A DNA stretch of 64,000 bases from Cheilinus undulatus (Eukaryota > Chordata > Actinopteri > Labriformes > Labridae), in assembly GCF_018320785.1 (NCBI RefSeq), contig NC_054885.1:5902921-5966920 (forward strand), in the 5' to 3' direction. The position numbers were made by a program, and so were the translations under genes. Of the stretch, positions 1 to 12,842 are shown in pieces. Below the pieces are notes generated by a model. The model was not told the origin of the DNA. It saw only the letters and a program-made list of their open reading frames with translations, and did not search any database. Every line of letters begins with the position of its first letter. Position 1 is the stretch's first letter.

Positions 1-285
1 ACCATAAACAACCACAATAGCCTGGCACCTCCTCCTCCTGCTGGTCACCACTCCCAAATTCTGATGGTAGTCTCTTTGAAACCCTGCTCTGCACTGGCAG
101 AGAAGATTTGGCGAATTTTTCATGGGCGCAACCCACATACTCAGCTCTGCTGCTCATCCCACAAATGCATGTTCCTTACAAATGTGGCGCCATTTAAAAG
201 GGAAATAAACAGGCTTTTCAAGGGAATAAGATTTACTACCAAGAGGAATATTTACAACAAAGAAATAATAATTTATAGGCTATTT
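1..285 (-). mobile_element. Partial Tc1/mariner-like element with long terminal inverted repeat (copy 1)
   Basis: The first 60 bases are the reverse complement of the 3' end of the transposase block at 19410-19450 (the GAGGAGGAGGTGCCAGGCTG motif region). Bases about 105-285 repeat the right-hand arm of the element at 18842-19796, including the run 'ctcatcccacaaatgcatg' and 'atttaaaaggga'. The element is cut by the window edge, so only its 3' coding tail and one arm are visible. No intact reading frame. It lies in the long myh10 intron. Confidence 0.7.
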
Positions 286-1984
286 TCAGCTTTTAGAGGC
301 TACTTTAAGCTATTTTTATCCTTTTTTGAGGTATTGGATGCCATTTTCAGATTTCAGCAATTTCAGCTGAAATTGCAATTTTGATCTACTTATATATCTG
401 CTTATGTCTCTCCACCTCTGTGCCTCTCTCGCTCTCCCTATTTGTGGCAGCTTGGGTTAAAAATATGACTGAATATCTGCTTTTCATTTAATACTTCATA
501 ACTGCAGAGCTCATTGGACAACCAACCTGCAGGTGTCGGTGCCACTGACCTTAACAAACGTACAAATAAGAATCTGAAATAGTTCTTAAAAGGATCAGAC
601 ATGGACTGAATATGATGCATAATAATTCACTTTTCAGGCACTGACAGTATCATAGAGAGCTTTTCATCACAGTGACAGATGCAGGACAATCTGAATAAAT
701 AAAATCAGAACCCACAGTTGTCTCTTGTGCAGCAGCGGAGTCTCTGATATTCCTAACTGGAGTCATTAAATCTTACAGAGCACAATGTGAACAAAGACTG
801 TATGAATATTTCAAAGACTCTGATTGCAGTAAACAGCTTCCACTCCAAACATTTAACCTACTTTCTGACTCTTGGTGTTGCATTTGTCTATGTAATTAGC
901 CCTGAAGATGTGCCTCCAGAGAGTGTGAGTGGTATGAAGCCTCCTCTGCCTCTCTGCCGGCTGAATCGAGCCAGCAGAGAGGCAGCCAGGAATGAGAGAG
1001 GCCCTGCTGGGGCAACCACGCTCTATCTCTCTCTCATTCTGCAGATGTTATGGAGGCTTTACATTCCCCCCATAGATGAAACACAGAAAGGACTGCTTAT
1101 AAAGAGTATGTCTTTCATCACTGGCATTTTAGGATAGTTCTGGTGGGTGCATGTAAATGCCCTTCATGACTTCACTTACTGGCTTACAGTGCATATTTAA
1201 GTGAACTTTATGTATGTGCATGCAGATACACAGTATGTATCTTAGAGACAGTCAAAGAAAGTCATGACAGCTGCAACACCCAGCCTAAAATTCATGTCAA
1301 CCTTAAGGTATTCATTCCCAAAAGCTTTGGTTTCAAATATATTATCCTGCACAGTAGATAGGGTAGTGTTATGTAATCCACACACTCAGACACTAATATT
1401 ACGCTGTTGCACCTGTAAAGAGAGAGCACTGCAGGGTGAATAACTGAGTTTCAGTTTCAATTTTTGGTATTGCGTGATCATACAAACATGATAATTGTGA
1501 TTATACTATTTCTGGCTGGGTTGCAATCATTTTGTTTATAGGTTTTGCCATGTATGGCAACTTTAATTTAAGTGAGGAGCAGAGGGAGCTATGGCATGTA
1601 CTCTGGTTAATTTGAAAAGTATGAGAGCTATAAAACACGGCAGAGTACTCATTTGTTAATGAGTAACAAAAAATGTCAAATGATCCCAGTTGTGTGGAAC
1701 CACGGCTTTTGAGGAGTCAGATCTGGAACAATGCAAAATAACCTACATCATTTGTTACACTGTCATGGTTGGTTTCAAGGCAATATGATAAATAAGACTG
1801 ACAGCGTGGTGGAGAATCCAGGTAGAGCACACTCTGAGTATCTCTGCTCCTCCTTCTGTCACAGCCTACATCCCTGCTTCCTGATGCATGGGCAATTACA
1901 TTTTATTTAGTCAGTTTATCATATCATTAAAATGCACATGTTTATGTTAGCTTATGTTACAGACAGATACAGAGCAGTGTGAAT
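286..1984. other. myh10 intron sequence without recognised feature
   Basis: No exon, RNA gene or clear repeat boundary was recognised. An open stretch at 787-1137 (plus) has no recognisable domain and no good splice context, so it is not called as a gene. Confidence 0.5.
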
Positions 1985-2965
1985 TTCGGCAGCTATTTTT
2001 AATTTAGTCTTAGTTTTAAATGAAATGCATTTTAATTTTAGTCACATTTTAGTCATTTCTATGCTTTTTAGTTTTAGTCTTTACTTTTGGTCCAAGCATT
2101 ATTTTTCTTGCCTTAATCTGGTACCAAGTAGAGCTGAACGATTTGCAAAAATAATCTAATTGCGATTTTTTTCCCCCAATATGGTGATTGCAATGTAACA
2201 TGCAGTTATTTTTAGGTTCCTCTTATTATTTTATTTGTTTATTTAACACAGGCAATAATTAATTCTATAGTATAACCTGCACTATACTGGATTAAAATAT
2301 CAGGCTAAACAATTTGGAAAAAATAAAAATGCGATTTTAGCTCTCATTACAAATTTGATATGAATTGCCATATTGAAGGGGATTTTTACATTATTCTCAT
2401 TTTGATTAAAAAAGAAATATGCATAAACAAGAAAAGGACTTCTGTAAAATTTCTAAAAAAGACTCTTGAATGTTTGTATGTTGTGTAGAACATAAAATCT
2501 GTTGCTTACTGCAAAACAAAATTGCATGAAATGTTTTTTTTTTTCTTTTTTACAAATTTTAGGTTAAAGAAATATTGCATCGTCTGTGATTTAAAAATTG
2601 CAGCAGGCCATATTGCAATTTAATCTTATTTGCAATTAATTGCCCAGCCCTAGTACCAAGTCATGGTAGTGTGTTCTACCCTGACCTGGGGTCCCTGCTT
2701 TCTACAGCTGAGAGGCAGAAGAGCTACAGATGCATTGTTTTTTGACAGATTTACCCACAGTGGAGAATTAGAATGGATTTTGAATGCCAACGAGAACAAC
2801 ATTACATTTTAGTCTAGTTTTAGTCATCCTGATGAAAACTAAACTTAGTTTTTATCAGTTTTAGTCATCACAGATCTATTTTTGTTAGTTTTAGTCTAGT
2901 TTTTGTCATGGAAAAAAAGGCAGTCGACAAACATATTTAGTCATAATTTTAGTTGACAAAATTAA
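1985..2965. repeat. Older AT-rich (TTTTAGTC)-type repeat interrupted by a hAT insertion
   Basis: The two outer parts, about 1985-2128 and 2800-2965, share dispersed copies of the word TTTTAGTC or TTTAGTC ('agttttagtctagttttt' at 2885-2905 and similar words near 2005-2090). They are separated by a hAT element with an exact 8-bp target duplication. The simplest reading is one older repeat split by a younger insertion. Its own ends are not defined. Confidence 0.5.
2129..2652. mobile_element. Non-autonomous hAT element (524 bp) with exact 8-bp target duplication
   Basis: The 8-mer gtaccaag occurs at 2121-2128 and again at 2653-2660, directly abutting the element. The ends are tagagctg and, reading inward from the right, tagggctg, followed by imperfect inverted homology (ctaattgcgattt against taaattgcaatat). 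An 8-bp duplication with short inverted ends is the hAT hallmark. There is no coding capacity, so it is a MITE-like derivative. Confidence 0.8.
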
Positions 2966-3952
2966 TACTGATACAGAGTAGAGGTGGGAGACAGTAATGT
3001 CTCCTGGTCCCTTTTAGTTTTTACGTCCTCACCTGCAGACTTATTTTCAGTTCTTCTTGGTAAACAAACGTTGCTTGCTGTTTGGGGTTCATGTTCCCAA
3101 ATTAGTACCATAACAACTATGTCTCTCTTTTATTATGTCCTTGTGTTTGAGTGCAGAGGGTCTACTATTATGTTTGGATAGTTCAGCAAAAATAAAAATT
3201 CCCATCCCTAGCAAACTATTGCTTTTCTCTGCTGCTATAAGAGCACATTTTCCCATCCATCCACCTACTGATGAATTAGTAATAAAGTAGTATTAGATGA
3301 GTCATAAATACAGCACATTTCAACAGTGCCAAAAACTCACAAATGAACAGCAGACACATGTCAAATGAAGGCTACAGGGCCGTCAGGACTTTCTGGCACA
3401 GGGCTCAGAAAGGATCAGAAGGAGCCGGCTCCCTGCTGGTTTCAAGGTCACTGTGACAGACGTGTTTGTTTTTTCTGTCTCCTTCTGGGACCAAATGTCC
3501 ACTCCACTGTGACGTTCTGTTTGACAAGAAACACTTTCTTTACAAAACTTAAAATCAGGAGTAAAGGACAGGGAAATCTGTCAGTGTTTTATAACAGAGC
3601 TAAATTCTTTCAGGAGTTGTCACTTCTTTATGCTTTCTGTTCACTCTGCAGTGAAGGCCATGAATTACAGGAACACTGGCATTAAAAAAGTGCAGACAAG
3701 TTTGGGAATGAGGCTGAAATCCATGCAGAAATAGTCCCGTCTTTTGCTGCCAGCACACGTTCTCTTTGGTCTGAAACTTGTGAGTTCCCCTCCTGTTACT
3801 TCTGCTGCAAAACATGAATCATGAAGTAACACAACATACAATAAAGCTTTGTTCTTGTGATGATCTTTTCATATCACGGTATCAAACATTGTGACACCTG
3901 CTTCATAGTTAAAATGACATCCAAGGCCGAGGAGGCACCGTCCTGCCGTGAG

Positions 3953-3962
3953 TGACTCAGCA
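3953..3962 (+). promoter_or_regulatory. AP-1/MARE-like motif TGACTCAGCA in myh10 intron
   Basis: TGACTCAGCA fits the AP-1/MAF recognition consensus. It lies in a locally GC-richer, CpG-containing stretch (about 3930-4160) of otherwise AT-rich intron. Motif match only, with no conservation evidence. Confidence 0.15.
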
Positions 3963-4360
3963 GCCGTCGGTCCACAAAGAGGCCCCAGAGAGCAGACTGA
4001 ATACTGTAGACGTTATGTAACAGCCCTAACGCGGCAGCAGCACCAGAGCGAAAAAACAGCTGAGAGCAGAGTAAGGAGAAGGTGGTGAATGAGAGAGAGA
4101 GGTGAAATAAAGAGCAGAGCAGTGATCCAGCTGACGGAGCTCCCTCAGGTCTGATCCAGCTCAGAAACAGAGGTGTAGCAAAGAGTGAAAACAGGGAACC
4201 GTGTGCTCAGCCTTCCTGTAAATTACCCCCAGCCGACCTGACGGGATGAGAGAGGGAGAGAGAGAGAAGGAAGGAGAGCTGCTGAAACACTACCTCTCCA
4301 CTCTCCTTTTTTTACAGCCTAATGAAATATTAAATCGTCCTTATCTGAAAACTGGAGCTG

Positions 4361-4370
4361 CTATAAATAG
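4361..4370 (+). promoter_or_regulatory. MEF2-consensus site CTATAAATAG in myh10 intron
   Basis: CTATAAATAG is a perfect match to the palindromic MEF2 consensus YTAWWWWTAR. It follows the GC-richer block at 3930-4280, so an intronic enhancer for the myosin gene is conceivable. This is a chance-prone 10-mer, so confidence is low. Confidence 0.2.
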
Positions 4371-4947
4371 AGAGACTGTTCTGTCTGTTCTGTTCTCTCT
4401 GGTTCTGCAGCAGTGAAGCAGCTGCACAGAGATACCTGGACTGCAGGTTTGATTGGACTGCCCCAGGTATCTAAAGGGTTCAAGGTTGTTCTAGTAATTT
4501 GCTGCTTCATGTCTCTGTAGGCATGAGATATTTGGTTGAAACTTCCAGGGAAGCTAAAGTGAAATGCAAGAATAAAGTGCAGTTTATCGAATGAGTCATG
4601 CTTATCTTGATGTTAAAACACCAACCTTTACATCTGAAATAACAAGCTTGTTTCAAGTATTTTGGGGGTTCTTTAAGGGTACTTTCATGTAAAGGACCAG
4701 GGCTCAGATCTAAGTACACTTAAGTCTGGCTCTATTTGATCAATATGAATGCATGTACACCATACTTGAGCACTGGGCCTGAGCCTGCTTGAAGAGATCA
4801 ATTCTGGCATGTTCCATGTGCAACTGGGTATGGTGTGTGGGAGACGTGGATGCATCCCAGCCTGAGTACTTGTCAGGAAATAGAGCTGTAAAGAAAGGAC
4901 GCATGCTATTGGGATCAGAAGATATGAAAGTCTTCAACAATTACAAC

Positions 4948-5175
4948 TGAAACATCAGCTCTTTTTAAAATCTAAGGAGTGAGGATGAACAAAGAAAAAG
5001 TCTTCAGCTGACATAGGTCTGTTTGGTCCTGTCTAAAATTTTACAGTTTGTGGGTTCATCCTTCAACTTGTGTGTTTTAGGTCTGATTTACATTTATAAT
5101 GGTAATGGCTAACATTATTTTGTAAACATCAGCATTTAGGATATCGGCAAAAAATCCGATATGGTGCATCCTTAA
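4948..5175. repeat. Fragment of the GGGATGCAC/ATATCGG hAT repeat family
   Basis: It ends with 'aggatatcggcaaaaaatcc' and 'gatatggtgcatcctta', which match the right half of the elements at 12843-13197 and 11815-12702 and the fragment at 34126-34376. The left end is missing or unrecognisable. Confidence 0.5.
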
Positions 5176-5179
5176 CGTA

Positions 5180-8100
5180 AAGGCAATGCTAAACATCTCT
5201 TGTCTCCTCAAATACTGTTGTATCTGTGCAGGTCAGACCCATTTCATCCTCTGAACAACACATTTGGAAGTAGGAAGATGTGGCAAACTCTATGAGATTT
5301 TTAAGATCTTGAACAATCCTGACAATGTAAGCAACGCTACACATGATAGCAGTTAATGACAGATTTAACTGTTCTGTTCTTAAAGTGAGTGGTGTGTGAC
5401 TAGATGACTGGCACAGCATACCAGACACTAACATATTCATTCACCAACAACCACAGTCTCCACTGGCAAAACTTGAACTTTCAGTCAAACACGTCTTCAG
5501 AGTAAACAAGGTAAATGTGGATAGCTGCTGAGATTGCAATTTCAATCCAGCTCCTTTCCTTGTCATTTGGATTGTGGTATGTTTTACAGATCATGCTGTA
5601 TGAACATGTCTTGTTGCCTCCATTTCTGACCTTCATCTAAACTTTATGCTTCATGTTTACTATCATTGTGATGGCTGTGTTTGTTGTGCTTCCTCTTTAG
5701 GTCAGCTTAATTCCTCATTGGCCAGATTTCTGATTGTAAACATCGAAGATGTTTGTTTATGATCTCAAGATTGTTGAATTTATGCACTTAAATTGGGGTG
5801 GCTCCAATCTTTCTCTGAGCAGGTTGAAGGGGGAAAGATAATTCTTAACACACCTCACACGATATGAAAGTCTGGGGAGATAATCTTTAGAACCATCCAA
5901 TAGTCAGGCCTCTCCTGACTTTGGTCAGAATAGGGTGATCTGACACATAATTGTCGTGAATATCTTGTAGTATGTACCCTCCTCTGATGTCTACAAAATC
6001 ATAACATCCACAGCAGCCTGTAGGATGGACCTCATTGTCCACACAGGGCATAAACAAATGTTGACCTGAGAGATTGCCATGTCTGTCCCTTCTTCTTTAA
6101 TCTTTCTTGGCAGATTTTCAAATACTGTATAGGATAGAATACATACGAGAGAGTGCTGGGGCACAAAACAGTAAGTCACTGAGAAAGCAGGCCAGCTGGG
6201 GAGAAGGGAGGGGGAACAATTATGTCCGGGCACGGTATGAAACAAAGATGCCTAATGTGAAAATGCCCTAAAGCTAATTCTCCTATGCTTGAAAATGTCT
6301 TCTTTTAAAAATAAAACTTACTCATAAGCTCCATTTAGGAGTTCTAACAAACAAGCTTCGACCCACAAAAGCAAACAAGACCATCAGCACCAGGGCTGAT
6401 CATTTCTATGTAGCTGTTTTAAATGTCAGTGGGTTGAAATAGGGCAAGGATAAAAAATTCTAATGAAAAACAATATTTCTATCATCCATAGCAAAGATTC
6501 ACAAAGAATAACACATCAGACTTTTAAAGACAGTATAGGATAAGATTTCTTTAAAGGAGATCTGGACAAGGTCAACAAAGTGATAAGAAATACTGCTTTA
6601 TCACTGCACAAAAGCTGATGCAAGATGGTTCTTTAGAGGAGCTTTAAGGCTTAAAATACTGCATAGTTAATGCTCTTGTGTGACAAGCAGGTGCTGAAAA
6701 CTGTCTGTTGGAAGTCTTTGAGCCACAAGCCACTCAAATTAATATTTTTGACATGTTCTTTGGTGTTTGCCAGAAACTTCCAAGCCAGTATTAGAAAACT
6801 AATATGGCTAACTGTGTAGTTTACTATGCAAACACACTGTTCAGGAGGTTTGTTTTCTATTGTGTGCTTAAGAAGACCTGTTTAACTAAGTCAACCTGTT
6901 TGTTTCTTTACTCTGCTGCACACTTGTTCACCTCCTGTGCGGCAAGGCTGCTTATTTCTACAAGCCCTCTTAGCATTCAGAGGAAAAAAACATCTCTGGT
7001 CTGCTACCAACATTAATAGACCTTTTTTGATTCTCTTTGGTTGCCAAAAATGTCAATACATTGATGCCAGAAAGGAAGCAATGTCTCAATTACATCAAGA
7101 AGTTGATAACATTCTGATCCCAAAAGCAACTGCTCTCTAAACATATGAGGCTGAACAGTGTGCAAGATTTTTCTTGCACTTTTTGGTAAACAAAATAAAT
7201 AAATACCCAATATTGGGTATATATGACATCTGTTTTTTGCTGCAGTATCAGAACAGTTACTACAGTGTTTAATTCTGGTATTTTGACAACTTCTATTGCC
7301 TCTGCTTGCAGCTAACGGAGCACACGGCTCATTCAGCTCGGCCTGCCAAGCCAACATATCAGACCCAGTCCAGGAAGGAGAAGTTGATATTTCCACTGTG
7401 AAACCAGATCCAGGGGAGGGGATCCTGTGGCCTAGTAACAGCTGAGAAACACACAGGCAACAGCAGACACAACAGCCGACCCCATCTGCCACCTCTGATC
7501 AGTCAGCCAGCGGCATGCCTGCCTACGTGGACCTGTCCCGCAGAGGCTGAGGGGACACTCTGGGCGCTGGTGATCTCTGTGGAGTACAGCAGACCTTGAA
7601 CGTACCCATGACAGTGTTTGGTTGAAGTGATTTCATAACAAAGCTATTGATTACTTCAGAGCAGGCTTTTGAAATATGATCACTGCAGTGAGAGGGATGG
7701 TATTATTCACAGTTAAAAAAGCAGCAGGAACTCTTCTGCTTTTCTCCACATACAAAAAATATGGAAATTTTTGCTCACTCAATCTGAGAGGAGCACTGGA
7801 ATTAAATTATTCTCCAGTCTATTAAAAATGCACTGTGAAACATCAATTCTACTGCTCACTTATTCGCAACTACATCTTTCCTGAGATATGAACATTTTCA
7901 AAAAGCACACTGAAATAGTTTGCATTAAATGAGAACTTTTAGAATTCTCTAAACAAGCTACACTCTCTTACTCAGCTTATTTTGACCTGACGAATGGTGT
8001 AATGTTCGTGCTTTCATACCATCAAATGAAGCCAAAACCAAAGCTTTCAGCTAACCTCATAATGATTGGAGTCAACTTAGTATCAATAACAATCTGCTCT

Positions 8101-8600
8101 TTTGATTAATTCTTTATTCAGGTCAGACATGTTGCAACCTTTGGTAGTCAGTATCTTCTATACTTCAATACTTCACATTCTTAACCATTACAGTCTCTGT
8201 TATTTAGTGGTCATTAGTAGAAAAAGTAGAAAAACTCCATGCATTTCATGAGGCAGAGAGGAATGAAACTATTAAAAACTGCACACAAAATCCTGCAGAC
8301 TTTCTAAATTGCAGATAAATTTCTGGTGTATGTCTATGTACTAAAGCACTGTCAATGTTTTGTACAATTTTGCAGGATTTTGCAAGTTCTGATAAATGAA
8401 AACAAGATATTACCAAACATTATGTTGGGTTACCTAACATTAGGAAATCTGTTTTTCCTGTAGGTTTTGATATTTACCTGATACAGGCAAGTCGAATTTT
8501 TCCTTGTATGACACTGAAGTTTAAAATTCTGGCAAAATGAAGAGAACAGCAGACAGGCATAGGAAATGCTAGTTTGAACGAATATGTGCTTTACATTTCT
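5180..8600. other. myh10 intron sequence; one possible cryptic exon, otherwise no recognised feature
   Basis: No myosin exon is visible here. The only coding-like patch is plus-strand 7312-7445, listed separately. The remaining sequence shows no repeat boundary that could be recognised with confidence. Confidence 0.4.
7312..7445 (+). other. Possible terminal-type exon of unknown gene (weak)
   Basis: A pyrimidine-rich tract ends in 'gcctctgcttgcag' at 7311. It is followed by a frame that stays open for 43 codons to TGA at 7443-7445, with a composition unlike the surrounding AT-rich DNA (residues such as NGAHGSFSSACQ and STVKPDPGEG). No family is recognised and no upstream partner exon on the plus strand was found. 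It may equally be a conserved non-coding block or chance. Confidence 0.15.
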
Positions 8601-8609
8601 CTTCATATA

Positions 8610-8760
8610 TTTTGGTTCAGTGGCTCTCAACTTATGGCTCTTTGACCCCAAAAATGTGTTGAAGAGCCATTTTCAGGGGGTCACAAATTGTGTGCCTGGA
8701 AATAAACCGTTGTGGCGAAAAATCTCATGCAGTACTTTTAAGTTCAAGAGCATGTATTTC
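8610..8760. mobile_element. hAT-like fragment (CAGTGGCTCTCAA terminus)
   Basis: The start 'cagtggctctcaacttatgg' resembles the 5' terminus of many hAT elements and the ends of the hAT copies at 54946 and 27573. No matching right end or target duplication was found. Confidence 0.4.
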
Positions 8761-8764
8761 TAGA

Positions 8765-9140
8765 TAGTCATTTATTGTCATTGCATTGTAAAAACACAAC
8801 GAAATGATGTTTGGCAGTCTCCTCTGTAGCAGCAAACACAGTCGTCCAAGCGGTGGTCAGAAATCCACAGCCTCACGTCATCCATCCTGCTGGCGAGGGA
8901 GCGGGCATCCGGGAGAAATATGCTCAGTACGACAGATTTGTGTGGGGCTGCTCTTAGCCTAGCCTGTAGTCCGGCTTGTTTGCCCCGCTTCCGCCTTCTC
9001 GCACAATGCCATCTCTGCCTCCTCCCCACCGGCTGTAGGTGTCGTGCTGCTCCACGCCGTCCTCCTTTCAGTCTCCGAGCACCTCGGCACACTGTCAGTT
9101 CTGGTCTAAGTGTAGGACTTTGTTTGCTGCGGTTCTAATG
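8765..9140. other. GC-rich block, possible retroelement remnant
   Basis: A locally GC- and CpG-rich segment preceded by 'tttattgtcattgcattgta' and 'aacgaaatgatg', words seen near the ends of some fish retroelements. Overlapping open frames exist on both strands, but none resembles a known protein. The family assignment is unresolved. Confidence 0.3.
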
Positions 9141-11806
9141 ACAGTACACAGACATTACTTGGGTAGGTTGTTTACACTCCAACCTAGTACAGTGGCTCTT
9201 AACACACCTTAATGATCTTTTATGCCCCATTCATGTACGCAAAAGATCAGTGTGTTGTAAACATACAACGGCCACCAACCAGACTCATGTATCTGTTATG
9301 TTGGGATGAACGTCAAAAATTTAATCCAGTGGTGGTCACTGTCTCACACAGACATCCACACTACTTGATTCCTGCTTCGTCCGTCCTCCATTAGCTGTTT
9401 AGTTTTCTGTCTCTGATCCCAGGTGAGCTAATAGATACATTTTTTTACTTTTTAACAACTCATACAATATTGTTCAAATTTCCTAAGAAAATAAGAGTAA
9501 TGTTAAGCCATTTTCTAATGATTCTTATACGTTGTGTTTTGTTGATCTGGCTTGAACAGTTGGTTTCACTGCTCAGCACTGCTCCCATGATTACCAGCGG
9601 TATTGCAATGTTTAGTCCTTATCTGTAAGCTACAAGATAGTGTGCAGAAATACAAAGAAAACAAATGCAGAGTACAGATCTAAAGCTCTGTTTGTGTCTG
9701 TACACATACATGAAAAGTAGAGCATAAATGTACTTTAGCACTGGTTGCCTACCACAATAAATAACAAAAAATGTGAAAAGCTGCTTTTTGTTATTTCGGT
9801 TTCATGTCCAGCATGCGCCATTTGGACCTGAGACAAAGAGCAGCTGGCAATCTTCTGTAGCCTGGGTCAAAATCTGTTGGTGGGTCCTGAGGCAAGACCA
9901 GTGAAGAACCTTTGGTTTACACAGTCAAGAACAATATTATCACGTCGTATTGCACAATTGTCTCATACCCTTAAAGCCTACTGCATACTCATTTCAAACT
10001 CACAAATCTTTGCTTCTGTTTGTCAAAATCAGCATGACATTCAAAGCAAACAGTGTTTCAGCTTAAGCCTGGATAAGTATGAGGAAAAACCTAATGCAAG
10101 ATTAGAGTACACACAATTCAAAGCCAATGCTGTGCAACCTATACCTGTCTAGAATGCATACAGTAGTTTGTTTTCTCCATAAGCTGTTCCTTAATCACAT
10201 ATACCTTTTTTCTCCTTCCTCAACATCATAACAAACCAATCTGAGGGCTAGCTGATGGCTAGTTGGTGCTGTGGTGGGAGTGAATGCATGTGCAGACCCA
10301 TGAGCAAAGCTGTCTCAAAGGTCAAAAGTTTGCATGCTGATGTAAAAGTGGAGCCTTTGAGCACAGTTCTGAACAAAAAAGATTGTTCTTACTTATTGTG
10401 ATTAAGGCATTTTTATGATGTACTCGCTACACACGCTCAAATCCTGATAACAGTGAAATTGTGATTTATTGTGCAGCCTACATCAAAGGTTGCATCAGGG
10501 CCTTGCACTCAAAGAGGGCACATGTGACTTCAATCAAATCAGTTCCAACTTTCTCTCTCCTGAGGGATGAAAATGCATTTTTCTCTCTAATACTGTTCTA
10601 AGTTGCTTTAGTAGAACTATCATTAAAAAAATACAAAAAGCTTGAAGAAGGAAAATGTTAAAACTTGGAATGGATGGAACTTGACAGCCAATTCATTGAT
10701 CTATCACTGATCAGCTCCAAAAAAAATCAAGCCATTCAAGTAAATCTTGCTGCTGTTTTAACAGCCAACAAGAGTGTGGTGCCAGCAGTGAAACATAATG
10801 TTGGCCAAAGAAATCAGTGGTTTTTCACCAATGTTCTATCTATCTAATTGCACTGGAATAAAATGGGTTATTTGGTATCAGTAAACACTCAAGTATCGTT
10901 AGAATCAGGAACAAAATCAGAAAAATGTAGTTCTGAGCAGGAGAATTGGAATTGGCTTGATCTACCAAGAACACCAATCACAGTTTAAATCAAAATGTGC
11001 AGACCAAAGTGCAAAAATGTCAGATACACGATGACGTCAGGATAGCAGAACTAAAGACAAAATCCCAGTCATTATTGTCTAGACCAGTAAGTCGTCCAAG
11101 CTGATAGTGGGGAAAAGTCTTGCTGGTGCAGACAGGACGGACACTGAGCAGCAGCAGCAGAGCTGAAGTGGGCGTCAGGAGACAGACAGACGGACGATCT
11201 TTTGCCCTGGAAGAATGCTGAGGCTTTCTGACAGCTGAGGCTTATCAAACGACACAAAGGCCTGCTTGTAGACTCGCTGCTGTGGCTGGTGTGTAGCATT
11301 GAGGTTAGCCTGTGCGTCAGCGGCTCACTGATAGAAAGCTGCTATATTAAATGAGTTGGCTGAAGTGAATGACTGACTTCAAAAGGATGGAGCCGTCAGG
11401 CGGGCAAAGAGCCACAGAAGGAGAGATTAATCACTGCAATACTAATAAGGCAGAAGTTGCCAAAAGGTTTCAGTTCCTGATCATTTACAGCTTGCAGTCA
11501 GTGTTCTGGAACTATAACATCAGTTAAAAGGTAGACACAATTTGATCGGGTTAACACAATATTTGATGTCAGGATTAGAAAAGGTCTGTTCAGAGCTACT
11601 GTGTCGTTCCTTAAAGGAAAAACAGTGCATCTGAATGAATCAAACAGCTTTTTGCTCCTCTCTGGGGTTTCTTGCTCTGATCAGGGCTTTTCTCAACATC
11701 AGTTTACACATCCAGCTGAACTTCTGTTTCATTAAAAAATAAAAACAAACCCGCAAAAACATATGGGTTTCATGAGAGACTGTCAAAGTCAGTAAGGTGT
11801 ACAGCA
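9141..11806. other. myh10 intron sequence without recognised gene
   Basis: No exon was recognised. It contains a perfect CRE palindrome TGACGTCA at 11032-11039, next to a slightly GC-rich patch (11080-11300). The motif is reported without evidence of function. Confidence 0.4.
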
Positions 11807-11814
11807 GTAGGATG

Positions 11815-12702
11815 CAGGGATGCACGATATCGTAAGTTATGCAGATATCCAATATGCCAATATTTCTGAGAATATTTACCAATACAGATACACACACCTT
11901 CTCTACTGTAAAGAACCCAAGTATCTCCTGCATAAAAAGAGGCTGAGCCAAGCAGAGCAGAGTAGATTTTGCCAATATTCATGACTAATCTAACGTGACA
12001 CACCAGATGGATTTGTTTCACACATCCATATGGAAAACCTTTGATAGACAGCGTTTAGGAAAGAGCAGAGCCTTTGAAAAAAACTCAGTGGGTGATTGGA
12101 TGGATGTTCTGTCTGTCACATCTTTACAGGCCAATCAGAGCAACAAAACACATGACGTCGTAGCTGCTACCGAGGTGCACAGGCGCCGCTACCAAGGAAT
12201 AAACTCCATAGAGAACAGCATAACGTGAACCATGGCGACTGTAGACATGTCAGAACCCGACTTTTAACGTTTTTGAAAAGAAAACAACTCACTGCTGTTT
12301 TTTGTTCTTCTTTTAATGAAGAAATGTCATCAAGTTCTGATAAAACTGGCCCTTTAGCAGCATCCACACTAATCTCTTCCACCATAGATGCACCAGCCTC
12401 TTGTTGCTGCTTGCTTACGTCACAACTCCGCTGTGCCCGAAAGAACTGCCCCTAAATGCTGATTGGTCCTGTCACTTTCTAACCGGGCTCAAAGTGTTCA
12501 GATAGGAGCTTTGCAAGATGGATTCACCAGTGAGAAACACAGAAATGGGCGTATCCATCCGCTTTGCAAGGTTATGACTAATCTCTGCTGCTCATCATAT
12601 CATACGGCTGATTCATGAGGCCGATGAATTTGCTGTAAACATCGGCAGAAATTTTCATATCTGCTGATGCTGGTATCATGTCGATAATATCATGGATCCC
12701 TC
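11815..12702. mobile_element. hAT element of the GGGATGCAC family (888 bp), 7/8 target duplication
   Basis: The left end cagggatgcacgatatcg and the right end atcatggatccctc are inverted repeats. Flanks are gtaggatg (11807-11814) and gtaggaag (12703-12710), an 8-bp duplication with one mismatch. The interior carries CpG-rich sequence and a short ATG-initiated frame near 12232 that may be a decayed transposase start. It has the same end sequences as 12843-13197. Confidence 0.7.
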
Positions 12703-12842
12703 GTAGGAAGCCTTTCTCACCTGCAAGTGGGCCATTTTATGAATGTGTGAGGCACATGAAAGCTATGCATTAGTTTAAGGTATCATCAAGTATGTCGGCC
12801 ATTGCTTTGAGTCAAAACCGTGACTAATTGTCTCCAAATTAT

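Noticed and set aside
64-384. 106-codon frame at the window start
   Set aside because: It falls inside the inverted-repeat arm of a Tc1/mariner-like element and resembles no protein.
787-1137. 116-codon plus-strand frame
   Set aside because: No domain, no flanking splice partner, and no recognisable similarity.
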